Assembly: GCA_037783415.1 (NCBI GenBank)
Contig: JAZGTN010000148.1
Location: 434,001-498,000, forward strand
Direction: 5' to 3'
DNA length: 64,000 nt
Origin: Leptasterias polaris
Taxonomy: Eukaryota > Echinodermata > Asteroidea > Forcipulatida > Asteriidae
Below the pieces are notes generated by a model. It ran no database searches, was not told the origin of the DNA, and was given only the letters and a program-made list of their open reading frames with translations. Each line of letters opens with the position of its first letter. The first letter of the stretch is position 1. Made by a program: the position numbers and the translations under genes. This document shows, one piece after another, positions 1-11,900 of the stretch.

Positions 1-433
1 TTTTTAAGTATTAATAATTTCCCTTAATATAGCCTAAACTGTCATTTTAGAGCCTAAAATCCATTTGGCCAAACTTTGATAAAAATGCTCAACAACTTAC
101 CCCCTTATGATTTTTTCAAATGTTTGAATAATTTTCTAAGTTGATTTTTAACCCATGAAGGTTTTCATGCTATAAATGTGTTGACAAATAGGTTTTAAAA
201 ACATAAACAAAGTGACTAATCGCGGCTGCTAATTTCATGAAAAGTTTACGCTACTTTAAACGATAAACATATTTAGTACCTACACTCTTGCACTACTTTT
301 AACTGAGACCTTCAGAGGACTTTTTTTATTAGTGATACTTAAGTTGAAAACATAAACAGTAATTACATCAGCATTTCACAATCTTGACTAATGAGTCAAG
401 AATTTGCATTTTCCTAGGTGATTTTCAGAAGAC

Positions 434-846
434 GTAATTCCGTTAACATTTTTGTAATTCCGTTACTGCTGACTTGATGGGAAAAAAGTTCAATTATGAA
501 GTGTACAAGTAAGCACATGGTTGAAACAAATTGTACAAAATAAAAGTTGAAACCACAGACAATAAAATAAAACATCAATCCAGAGTAAATGTGTAGTAGA
601 TTTCAGAGGAATTAATTTCAAACTTACAGATGCCAAAATGAGTAAATTTTCTGCCGTAATTCCGTTACCGATATATTTAGGTTTGGCTTCCTTCCACAAG
701 TGAGAGAGTTTAAAAGTTTTCCTTTCCTAATGATAGCATGGGTACCTCTGCAGCTTATTAAAGTGTTAAGAACTAGTTAGGTCATAAAGCTAGTGCACAG
801 GATGAAAAACTATGAGCAAAAAATCTCTAATTTGTAATTCCGTTAC
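434..846 (+). repeat. Cluster of four GTAATTCCGTTA motifs
   Basis: The 12-mer GTAATTCCGTTA occurs at 434, 454, 656 and 834, three times followed by C. Spacing is 20, 202 and 178 bp, so this is not a simple tandem array. Four exact copies of a 12-mer in about 410 bp is far above chance. Function unknown; it may be the remnant of a dispersed repeat. Confidence 0.6.
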
Positions 847-1740
847 CGTGGAATTGCCCAACAATATTTCACGTAAATACTGAGCAGTCGTCTTGGTTTT
901 TTTAGGAGACGAAATTACCGAAATCGTCTTTTGGGGGGCATCGTACCCTTGACCAGTTCGGTATCACTCAACATCTCATTGCGTTAAATGGTGCCGCACT
1001 CATGTTTTATTGCTTTTAAGATACATTACTTTAACAAATTCTTGTAGTAATGTCGGTTTTTTTGTGAGAAAATAAAACTTGGAGGAGGGAGTTTGGACTG
1101 TAAGAATAGAGATATTTGGGTCAATGTTGCTTTTAGGCGCACTTCACTTTTTCATTTGCCTTTGCTGTTGCTGTTGTTGAAGACACTTGCATGACATTCA
1201 CTAAAGAAAGGAAGTCCATCTCTATGCCAACACACTTTCGTGTCCTTGAGAGACAGTTTTATGAATGGGAGTATGGGTTTGCAATAGAGGGCACGCTACT
1301 GATTCAGAATAGAATCAACTGATCCTGAACTGGTCAAACAGGTGACGATATTTTTCTCAAAGCCTCTTCAAAAGTACTAATCTTTTTTGTTAGTGGATAC
1401 TTGGTGAGTTTTATGACATGTTGAGGTAAACTGATCAACTTTTTTGCTTTAAGATGTCAAAGAGATTGCAACAAAAAACAACGTGAATTCAAGAAGTGAT
1501 CCAGAACTGGTCAAACGACTGTACCTCCGACCCGACTATTTCTAATCCCAATTCTTATCTGAACTACACGAAAACGGGTTATAAAACTCGCCCAAAAAGT
1601 TACCTTCTCTCTATAATACGACGATCGGTACCAACATCTTGTGTACTCCTAGTCCTAGAACTATGAGGTTCGATCACAGACGATAGCGGATCAAACCTAA
1701 AAAATGAGTACATCTCAGATCTTGTGTAGCACTGCTGCAT

Positions 1741-2488
1741 GCTACAGAATAGCCCCATTAATAGTGCCAATACTCTGGACTTCCTCAAAAACAGAAGTCC
1801 AGAGTATTGTAACGCAGAGTTTTAGAGATGATTTAGTATGTTCTGCACTCTATATTTTCTCTGGTTAACGGAGACGAGAGTCCTGAGCAAGCGAGCAGAG
1901 TGGAGTGTTTCTAATAGTTGACAACGACTGAAGAAAAGCACTTGGAACAATTTGTATGGGTCTGCTCTTATTTTTATTAAGGTGACTTCTAGCATACAAT
2001 TACTACAGTAACACTAACAGAGGTGCTGAACCTAGCTCGTAGGTGTGTGAGAGGCGAGTCTCTTGCACTTAAGGCATATTAAAGGGAAAGTCGAAAGAGT
2101 AGTCGAGGCCCAGGCCAGAGTGAAAGTTGGGGAGAGGTTATAAAGGGTTTCTGGAAGTGGAGTAGCCTAGGTATATTTAGAAATGATGTCACAGAGAAAA
2201 TACATAAGACCAATGACATCATTTCCTAGAACAAGATCAAGATCATGGTCAAGATGGATGTTTACAACTATTGTATTGGCATGATTGGTTGGTGGGGAAG
2301 GTCAGAGGTCAGCCGGGGAGGCTGAGGTCAGTAGAGGGTCAGGGGAGTCTGAGGTCAGTAGTGTGGGCAATGATATGGCCACCTGTTATGTGCTAAGATC
2401 GAACAACTATATTGGTGGGAAATCTAAAGTTAGTGCAAAATCGTCCTTACTATTGGCACTAGTATTAATGGGGCTAGCTACAGAAGAG
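1741..2488. repeat. Inverted repeat pair
   Basis: The segment 1741-1774 (GCTACAGAATAGCCCCATTA and following) reappears reverse-complemented at about 2451-2483, with small insertions in the second arm. The arms enclose about 680 bp. The inner edge of the left arm runs into a 13-bp-stem hairpin at 1771-1806. No transposase or clear target duplication is visible; a decayed DNA transposon is the likely origin. Confidence 0.45.
1771..1806. repeat. Perfect 13-bp-stem hairpin
   Basis: TACTCTGGACTTC at 1771-1783 is the exact reverse complement of 1794-1806, with a 10-base loop. Nothing ties it to a transcription unit. Confidence 0.7.
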
Positions 2489-2524
2489 CTAGGCCCTATT
2501 CCAAATTTATTTTTATTTTTAACG

Positions 2525-3403
2525 GTATTTTTCGGGTTGTTCTAAAACCCCCTCGACCCCCTCGACCCCCACGACCCCCTCGACTTATGCTCGATTTTTT
2601 TTTATGTACACCAAAATTGCCACATGACACGATCTCAGCCAATCACGCACGAAGCAAACTGCGCGTGATTGGCTGAGATCGGGTACTGTGGCAATTTTGG
2701 TGTACAGAAAAAAAATCGCGGCATTTCCAAGCGTATCTCTTGGCCGACCCGAGCCTGAATAGGAGTATATCCCAACTGGGATCCTGCGTTTACCGCCCGA
2801 GTACGATTTAGGCCAACTCATTACGTGATGATCAGGCAGACTCATTTCCAGCTGATCGCTCCCGTCCTGTGTCAACAATTACTACTTGCTCTATGCGGAG
2901 CTCGAGGTTGTAGACCCGACCGACCATGGCCCACACGTGTTTTGGGGTTGTCAGTCTCCCACACCCGGGCCCCCGACCATATGAAACGAGATCATGATCG
3001 GTGTGCACGTAACGTGCGGAAGCGGATTAAATACGCCCATTTATGCTATAAAGTGGCCTCATTTGTCCTGGGGAAAATACGCAGACCATTTCTTTTCGGA
3101 TTTTGGTGTTGGCCACAGAATGCTAAAATTAAAATTGCCGTTTATATTTAGGCTGTACATTAATGGACGTATGGTCTGTTGGTCATCAGCAGGTCGCCGG
3201 AAGGAAGTCGCGTCGCCAGACTAGCTAGCTCTTTGGATCACACGCTGTGAATTCTAAATCGGGAACTTAATTCTTACTCGGCCGTAAAGCGATGTGTTAT
3301 GAATTGGAATTGGGACACGTTTCGATAACGGGGCGGACGTCGAGGGGTCGAGGGGTCGTGGGTCGTGGGGGTCGAGGGGGTTTTAGAACAACCCGTATTT
3401 TTC
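2525..3403. mobile_element. Non-autonomous TIR transposon with 9-bp target duplication (Mutator-like)
   Basis: The element at 2534-3394 (861 bp) starts GGGTTGTTCTAAAACCCCCT and ends with the reverse complement. The inverted termini continue through CTCGACCCC-type repeats. It is flanked by identical 9-bp repeats GTATTTTTC at 2525-2533 and 3395-3403. A 9-bp duplication is the established signature of Mutator-like elements, so that superfamily is my assignment (inference; the family is not recognised). No transposase is encoded. A second palindrome lies just inside the left end. Confidence 0.8.
2592..2718. repeat. Fold-back palindrome inside the TIR element
   Basis: The arm beginning CGATTTTTTTTTATGTACAC (2592 on) is mirrored by the sequence ending at 2718. 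Each arm is about 57 bp with a few mismatches, around a ~12-base loop. It may be a nested MITE (miniature inverted-repeat element) or an internal fold-back of the host element. Confidence 0.75.
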
Positions 3404-4304
3404 CCACCGATAAACAGAATTTCATCGTATTGGTACAATGACTCGTTCAACGAACGAAAGTAGCACTCCCCTACTTACTGTTATTGTTAATAAAGCTTCT
3501 CTCTCCCCCTCTCTCTCTCTCTCTCTGCACACACGTCTGTTTTTTACTGTTTTACTTTTAGTTTCAGTTTTGTCCATGTATGTCGTCACCGTTTGCTTAA
3601 ATAAATACATGGTTGGGGAGAGACCAAAGGCCTTCCTTTCGGAATTCCCGGCAAATTTGAACTGCGCCCTCTACACACACGCGTATGCCAACCAGCGCGA
3701 TTTAAGAAATGGTAGACGCGCATAACTATTGTTCGGAGGAGAAGGTAGGGTGTGCATTACGTGTATGCGCGTGTACCATTTCCGCATTTTAGGCCATACG
3801 GGGTAAACTGTATCTTGTCGTCCCGTTCCGACCCCTGTGGGTCTAAGATAACTCTACAGTTTTTAACAGAGTAATTGCTGGAGATTACGATTCCGAAAGT
3901 TCTCCACAAAAACGCCAGTCAAATTTGAGAAATTATCGACCAAACATATTGCACTAGATAATCGACAGCGATCGAACACTGTTTACGGTTGTGATACGTC
4001 GGCTCGTGACATTTTATTTGAAACACCTGCGCACAGTCACCATGTGATCTAAATTCGCCAATCACATCCTAGGTCACACGTCATGTGACACCCCAAAACA
4101 AACATGGCGGCGCCCATGCCTCGCTCGGGTGAGAAAGACTCCGTGATAAATCCGAAGTGTTTTGTTCACCTAAAATCTGTCAAAGCTGAGAAAGCACAAT
4201 ATTATTTTCAGGGAAGAGTAAAATCATGCATGAGGCCGTGTTCAAGCGCGTCGTCATGAGATGAGATCATGTGTGTGAGATCACGAAAAACACAGCATCT
4301 TGAT

Positions 4305-4839
4305 AGTGGGTGCGTTCGATTAGCTTCCCCGGGTCGACCCAGGTCTTCCCCCGGTGCGTTCGAATAGCTTTGACGTCATTCGCGGGGCTCACCCGGGTCA
4401 GCCCCAAGTGCCCTACTTGTGGAGCGGATCACTTGGGGCTGCCCCTGGTTCATGACGTCACGGCGAAAAACTTTCTCAATGGCCACCATTTTGTTTGTAA
4501 TTCAGCGGGACATTTTAGGAAGTTTGACACACATTTTCGCCATTACAACAGCAATAAGTATTTTTTATTCGAAGCCGGGTACCTTTGTATCAATGTGGGG
4601 TTGTACAAATTGTTTAACGTTGCAGTTTTACCTTGAGAATAATTATTTTACGATGTTTTCGTGAATCCACGGAAAGTATCGGACATACGGCACAAAATGG
4701 AAGTAGTTCCGGTCGGCTGTCCCAAGATGCATCGGTGTGAATGCTGGGGGAAGTTGGCGTTCGATTAGCTCATGGTTAGGGGCTCACCCGGATGAGCAAA
4801 CCGGGGTCGACCCGGGGAAGCTAATCGAACGCACCCAGT
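4305..4839. mobile_element. TIR element (GGGTGCGTTCGATTAGC termini)
   Basis: The element at 4308-4836 (529 bp) begins GGGTGCGTTCGATTAGCTTC and ends with the matching reverse complement, continued by GGGTCGACCC on both sides. AGT flanks it on both sides, a possible 3-bp target duplication. Internal segments repeat the GTGCGTTCGA theme. GGG-starting TIRs with a short duplication suggest PIF/Harbinger or ISL2EU types, but AGT does not fit the usual TWA target, so the superfamily is left open. No transposase ORF. Confidence 0.7.
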
Positions 4840-5574
4840 ATAGGCCCCGTACTCGATATAGGCCTATACAGCATACAGTGCATAAAGGACCTCATGCGCT
4901 AATTTTTATTAGAGAACAAGGACATGCAAAGAAAATAGGACCGGCGCAGTTAAAATGTTCAATAAAATAAATGTTAAATAAATAATAAATGTTTGTAAAT
5001 TATTAAAAATGTAGCTTCTCCCAGTGTTGAGTGAGAATCATGTATTAAGGCAAGCTTGAAGAAATGAGGCGTCATCATAGGGCCTATTATACAGTTCTAA
5101 AAGAGGGTGGGGGATACAAAAACAAGTGTTAGGGGCAGGCCTGTAAAATAAATTATTCTTCTAACCCTTTTTGGGGGGGGGGGGGCGATTTTTAATTTTT
5201 TTTTATTTATCTATTTTATTTTATTGTTATCTTTATTTATTAGGCCTATTAATATATATTTTTTGGGGGGGGGGGGGGGCGAATATGAAAGAAAAGGACA
5301 TCGGGCACGTTATAAATTAGCGGCGCCCGTCGACGAGAGGGACTAGGGGGTGGGGGCGCTGGATTTTTACTTTTTTTGATAATGAAGGCCCAATTCCAGC
5401 CAATTTTGTAAATTTGTTAGTTTTTGTTTGGGTTTTTTGAGGGCACCATTTTTTTACATTTTGTGTGGACTTTTTCTTCCTTTTTTGATTTTAATTATTT
5501 ATTTATGCCTTTTTATTGATGCTTTTTTATTTATTTATTAATCTTTTTATCAAATGATAAACCATAAGGGAAAC

Positions 5575-5830
5575 TGACTGGGTAAATTTTAAACGAGTTT
5601 GGGTTGAACAAAACAATGTACTAGCTAGAGTGGAATTTGAACCAACGACCTCCGGATTAACCTACCGGCGCTCTACCAACTGAGCTATCGATCTAGACCT
5701 ATGTTGGCCGTCTCCCTATTTTTGTCAATAATTATCCTTGTTGGGGGGTTACCAGTCAGAAGCTATTCAAAAAGTGTAGCCAGGGATCACATCCAAGTAC
5801 GATACAACCTGGGAAGCTGCAGCCAGATAT
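5575..5830 (-). mobile_element. tRNA-derived SINE (family V), minus strand
   Basis: On the minus strand the tRNA-like head reads TAGCTCAGTTGGTAGAGC (A box) and GGTTCAAATTCC (B box), at about 5625-5690. Both the tRNA-like part and its flanks match, in reverse complement, the + strand copy at 59720-60010. The shared flank includes a block matching AGGTTGTATCG and GTGATCCCTGGCTACA. Because homology continues on both sides, this is a SINE or composite element and not a functional tRNA gene. Confidence 0.7.
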
Positions 5831-7077
5831 TGAATTCACCACAAGGGAATTTGACTGGGTAAATTTTAAATGATTTTGGGATGAACAAAGAAAATTATAC
5901 TATGAGCGGCTCACCCCGGGCCTGGTAAGGGAAAATCCACAAGAAAGGGGTGTGTGTGGGAGGGGGGCGGCGGAAAGGAGGGAGAATCATGAGAAAAAGG
6001 GAGACGGTGTGCCTATAGGTACTTTCCTGCCCATAGTGTTCCGGCGAGAGACATCGACAGAAAAATGATCAGAAAAGCGTTGAAAACCATCCTATGGATG
6101 TTGTTTTCAGTGGGAGACAATGGTCTCCCTCGAAAAGTGAAAAGGCGATAGTTAAACATACTTTTTCTTTGATGTCTGCATGCACCCTCACAGAAAAGGG
6201 GGTTATAAGTGGTAAAGGGGAATGTTTTATCTTAATAAAACAAACATTTCCCCCTTTTTTATATATTTTTTAATTTTAATTTTTTATAGTTTACCTTAGG
6301 CCTTATGATATTTTGTTTGCAATAACAGTGATAGGTGTTTTAGGGGAAAAGTATCCTATTAATTAAGAATAAGACAAAAAATTGTCAGTTCCTTAATTTT
6401 GTTGACAATAATTGGAGCGACTCATCATTCCATCCTTGTTGTTCAATGACTAGCCTATACATTTTTTAAACTAAGCTCTTTAAATTATTCTTGGCACAAA
6501 ACTTTGATGGCTAACCATTCAGTGATGTTAAAAAGACACGATAGTCTAGTTTTTGAGAAATAGGCCTACAGTTTTAAACATGGCCTAAACCACACAATTG
6601 ATGTTGTTGGACGCGACGCAATTTTATTTATTTTATTTTTTTTAAATAAAGGATATAGGCCTATTATAATATGTTTTACGGCCCACACACCAACGGGGGG
6701 AATCGATACGGCGCGCTGCCCATGGTCAATACCGTGTCTCAGCCGCGCAATTTGATTTGTGTGTGTCGGAAGACTTCAGTTCGCACATTGCGCGCGCGCA
6801 TTTTCACAAATTGCGCCCAACAACGTTTTTAGCAAACTTTGCATGTTTTTGCAAACGTTGACTGGATATTTTTTGGAGAACTTTTAGTATGTCTACAACT
6901 CACAAAATATACCTTCAAAAAGTAGACCCACGGGGGTCGGAACGGAAATCATTTTCCAGGCATCTTTTCGTTTCCACCGTACGGCCTAGAAGTAGTGAAC
7001 CAGGCTTGCCTGAACATCTGACGTCACCAGTCTCGTACCCTCCGGTCTCGACTCCGGTACCATCAAGGGCGTCGATG

Positions 7078-7186
7078 GGTGGGGGACGGGGGGGGGGGGG
7101 GGACATGTCCCCCCCCCCCACTTTTTAGACTGGGGGGGGGGGGGGACAGCATCAGATGTCCCCCCCCCCCCCCCCCCCCCCCACTT
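7078..7186. repeat. G/C homopolymer blocks forming palindromes
   Basis: Runs of 8-15 G alternate with runs of 10-20 C around GGACATGTCC and GGGACAGCATCAGATGTCCC. The block can fold into hairpins, and the G runs could form G-quadruplexes. Homopolymer lengths are also the place where assembly errors are most likely. Confidence 0.6.
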
Positions 7187-8817
7187 TTTGATTGACTGTT
7201 CATTAGAAATAGGCCCTATGCAACAAAATATGAAAAAATATACACCATTTTCTAGATTTAATATTTCATTACAATTTTTGTTCAAATAAAAGAATAGCGG
7301 ACAAACGGTGAAATGTTTTCTTCATTTTCATCTTTTGTTCTGATGGACCACGCGCAGAATGGTATTTTTGGCCTATTTCCGTTTCTATAATACAGACAAT
7401 AGACGACTTGCAAGTTTCGTCCACAAAATTAGACATGAACGACAAAAAATCCCGCATACATTATACCTTGTTATAATTCAAGTTATGTGTCCATTGTGTA
7501 TGCTGATGTCAGTGCGGTACACGATCCCTCCACAAAGGAAGTCTGTCAGTGTGTGCGCGCACTCACGTGCAAATGAGTGTTACATTTTCAAATTGTTACA
7601 ATCGCACAACGCACTATGTAGTAAAATCCATTAAAATAAATAGCAGTTTGGGTTATGACAAGATTTGTCGAAGAAGCAGTATTTTGTTTTTTCGAAGAAC
7701 TTCAAGCTGACACACGATAAACGCCGGACTCCCGAAGCACTATGTAATTGTATTTGGTAGAATCTCGGTTTTACATAAGGGAAACCCAGGCCCAAACACC
7801 ATTTCGGATTATTGTTAAATATCACACCCTCAGTGTAACTCGCCTCCTGGTCAAACAAAAATAGGGAACAAGTGTAACACAGAATTAAATGTAAAAGTAA
7901 TGGGGGGTGCAAATAATGTAATATGTATTTTGTCAAGACTTGCTCGCCCGTCCCCCCTACTTTTCAGTAGCGATCGACGCCCTTGGGTACCATGACTACG
8001 ATCAGAGGAGGGATGGGCTCTCATGATGCAGTCCGGTTTCGTCCTGGGCCTACTGCATGCAATCCACAAGACTTCCTCTGTGCCGAGTCCTACCGGCTCC
8101 ATGATTATGAGGGTCCGTTTCAGGGGCGGAACAAATAATATGTCAAAGCTTCATAACGCCACTAATTTCACCGGATTCACATTCCATGACAGCATAATTA
8201 TGCACAAACGGATAAATATGCAGATATCGAAAGTAGTGCAGCTGACAAACTACCGATCACTTAAGTTCGGAGCGCAGACCATACACTCTGAAATTGAAAG
8301 CTTCGTCAGGCTGCAACAAGTATTTTTCTTTAAATGCCACAATATAAAGCGTTCATAAAGCTAGGTTTCAGGTCAGGAAATGTTTAGTTTGCTTCTCATC
8401 TCAAGACAGAAACCAGTAATCACGGTTATTCGGCTCAATTTTTAAAAACTTTATTTTACTTTAGAGCGCAACAGCTAAAACAAGCATTATTCATATATCT
8501 TAATTCCTGACGAAAGACCCCTAGCCCTGCAGTGTACAACGGCGTTGCAAAAGCTCCAGTACATTACTGTCTCAAAAATAGCACGAGACCCGACTTGAAC
8601 CAAGTCTATGAGTGGCGCCGGGGGCGCAGCTGTGTCGTCGGTGTCGGTGATGGCGCTATACTATGATCGCTTCGGTTTTATTCCGTCCTTCTCTTGCATG
8701 CTCAGATCAGCAGTCTAGTCAATCATCTCATAGGTTCCCATTGTGTCTACAGATGACTGTATTTTATCATGATTCGAATGAGTATCTTTTGTTTCAATAC
8801 TTAACAATCATTAGATA

Positions 8818-8952
8818 ATGGCAACTACATCGAAGGAGGACATTTCGGAAGTGCTTATTGAAGACATTCGTTCATGTTGGAAGGTTCCGGCCATCGCACA
8901 CTTCTGCTCGTTGTTCAGAAGCACATTTTCACTTCCTGATTTTGAGATCGAG
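8818..8952 (+). CDS. CECR2: CECR2 exon 1 (start codon, first DDT helices)
   Basis: Residues 1-45. It encodes [14 protein letters not shown] and LPDFEIE, the most recognisable N-terminal signature of CECR2. Donor GTATTC; ends in phase 0. Exon 2 continues exactly as the family does (ELEEAL). Confidence 0.93.
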
Positions 8953-11900
8953 GTATTCAACAATTCTGTATTCTAAATAAATCGGGTCATATGATTTAGT
9001 TTAATAATAATCCATACATACAGCTGTACAGCAGGATCAATCTGGCAACTTTTTGTTGGATGTTCTGCTGTAAGTTTGATAAATTGTAGTTAGTTGCGAA
9101 TCATTACGATTATCGCAACTACTACTAGTTAAATTGCTGCATATTAATATTAATAATATTAATGATATTAATGATATATTGATTTATATAGTTTCTGCAT
9201 GAGTTAGTGTGGATGGAGCCAACCTCGTTCCCAGTGGTGTACAATCTCGCCGCGCCATGTTGTTTTCCTTCCCAGAATGCATCACTCGATCATATCCCCC
9301 TGGAAGTTAGCCCCACTTCTGTGGCTAAGGCTAGCTAAGAAACAGCCATTTATAAAAAATTATAGCGCATTCCCTACTACGGGCCAGTCGGCGGTTTAAA
9401 CCAGCTAAAAAGTAAAAGTGTTCATTTAGCTCTTAGCTTGCCTTGTGTGTTTTGGATGTTCAAACAAATAACATTTTTAAAAGATATTTTAAACGATAAT
9501 TGTGCGACTTACTCCGAATTAATTTCAGCGAGGTAAGGGTGCGAACATTTCATTGGTTGCTTTGTGTCTGCTCCGCCCACAGCCCAGCCGGCCGATGACG
9601 TCGTATTCGATTTGCATGATTGGGGTCATTCCAAAATGGCGGCTCCTTGTACACATCGCGGAAATTAATTCGGAGTAAGTCGCACAATTATTGTTTGAAA
9701 TATCTTTTTAAAAAGATTTGTTGGAACATCCAAAACACTCAAGGCAAGCTAAGACAAGAGCTAAATGAACACTTTTAGCTGGTTTAAACTGCTGACTGGC
9801 CCGTAGGGAATGCGCTATAATAATTGTTTATGGCTGTTTCTTAGCTTGAAAAGAAATGGTCGGGACGTGTGGCCAAGGATTCAGCTAGCCTTGGCCACAG
9901 AAGTGGGGCTACCTGGAAGTGTGACTTTGAAATATCCAAATATATTGGATATTTTAATTAGTCCTGTGGTTGATCCATTCTGTGTTAGACCATGGAGGTA
10001 GTAGAGACTACGGAGAGCGCGCTGTCAAAGGACGCACAAGTCATAGAGCAACTGGCCCCCTCTCATTCTTTTTCAATCTTGTGATACATCTAACTGTATG
10101 CAGTTTAAGGTGACCATACAAAAACATGATTAATTTTAATTGTATTGCGTGGAAATACGTGCATTTTTACAAGCGCGTACTTAGCGCCCGACAAGCGCGT
10201 AGGGACGATCGAAAGTTTTTAACAAGCGTGCACGCAGAGCAGTCTCTTTTGGTGAGCCAATAGGCATTGATTTTTAGTGTACTTCCCTAACAGGGGTTAG
10301 AGACGTACGCGGAGTTAGCGGGCGTTAAATACGGTGCGCTGCCCATGGTAGCGAGGCTGGTGTGGAGCCTCTTTAGCCCACCTGGTGGTACTGGTAGGAC
10401 TAGGAGTAGGACATGCTGGTAAGTGGTAAGACGCCAGACTCTTTTGCACTGAGTGTTGGTAGTGGTACTGCTACTGAGTACTGGTGGTGGTCGTAGTGGT
10501 ACTGACCTACCTGGGTGGGTATACTACAGTATAAAGCTTCTCTACAATGTGAACAAAATTTCAACTTATGTTTGTTCATATTTGGGGGTTTCGGCCTGGT
10601 AACCAAAAACACATAATGTTTGTCCAGATTATTGGGTTTTTTCCTTGGTTATTATACTTCTTTCCAAAAAACTCTGGTTTTAAATATAATTACACGTGAA
10701 ATTTGTTATCGTTCAATCTTGGAACTACAGTCTTAAAAGACACAAACAATACATCAAATGAAAGCCTGTGATCTAACTTAGATCCAGCAGCAGTTATTCA
10801 ATTTTTTTTGTATTCCCTTGTTGACGACATTACCACTTTAAAAGCACCCCTAGATGTATCGTGAAACAAGCACAGTCGTCATTACTTATGTTACTGTGTA
10901 CATTGCCCGTAAAACTCAATGTACATGTACGATACATACAGTCTATACCACACAGACATTCTGTCCCACGCATGGCATCGTTCCGACTTTTGACCTTTTA
11001 TTCATTCATAATTTGGTTCACTGCTTTGCTTATAAGGTCCTTTCTTTGGTTTATCTAATGATGGCAGGATCGTATTTGCGTGTACAAACAATGGTTAACT
11101 TGTATTAGCGCCCTCTCGCTCAAGGAGTCCTCTTGGGATCGAGGCTATCTGTTCACAGATTTCTCATATACATGTGTACCATGCAAACTACTAAATACGG
11201 AAGCGTTTAAATTGAAGAGATGTGAATATATTTAAGTAAACATAATTAAGCACAGTTCGGAATTAAATACAAAGGTGTTAAAGGAATATTTAGGGGGTTT
11301 TGCTCCACATAAGAAGTTTTCTTTTTAAATTTCTCCCACCACAATCCATGTCCAGTCAAGAACTGTGTGGTAGTTTATTATTTAAAAGTTTATATCTTCT
11401 GAAACATTATGGCTTGGAGTGCTGTCCTGAAACTTACAGCACGTGCAACATTCTATTTTTAAAATGTGAGCCCTTTTTTACCTTTACTTCTGGTAAAAAC
11501 AGAAAGCTCTAAAACTAAAAAAATCATATCTCCTCTTAGATTCACATTTTATAAATTATAATCTTTGTACCATCTTGTACCCTACAACTACACATTTGAC
11601 ATTTAAGTCAAGATAATGACCCACTATGATCTTTCCTGTCCAAACAGCAACTTCAAAGAGAACAGTTTTGACCAAAACTAAGCATTGCATAATAATTATA
11701 TGAAATGTAATTTAATTTTTTTGTTCCACCAACCAAAACCCCCAGTGTTTGTAATGTTGTAACGTAACAAACACATGTCTAGTTTTACCTGCCCTAATAG
11801 TTTAAGAAGCTGACATTTTGTTGGCAAAATTTCCATATTCCGTTGCCACTTTTTCATTCAGTAAAAAAAATAAAAAATTTAAGCAGTATCTTATTTACCC

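Larger units (their letters stand above)
1..8817. other. Upstream intergenic region, transposon-rich
   Basis: No conserved protein-coding exon is recognisable here. Open frames are short (111 codons or fewer) and unlike any family I know. The region holds a 13-bp motif cluster, a TIR element with 9-bp target duplication (2525-3403), a second TIR element (4308-4836), a tRNA-derived SINE on the minus strand (about 5575-5830) and long G/C homopolymers (about 7080-7190). The CECR2 promoter should lie near 8500-8817. I see no TATA box or other convincing core promoter element, and the transcription start is not resolved. Confidence 0.6.

Noticed and set aside
7359..8358. Several 75-111-codon frames on both strands upstream of CECR2
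   Set aside because: No conserved motifs, no splice-consistent extension; part overlaps a repeat shared with 51345-51480.
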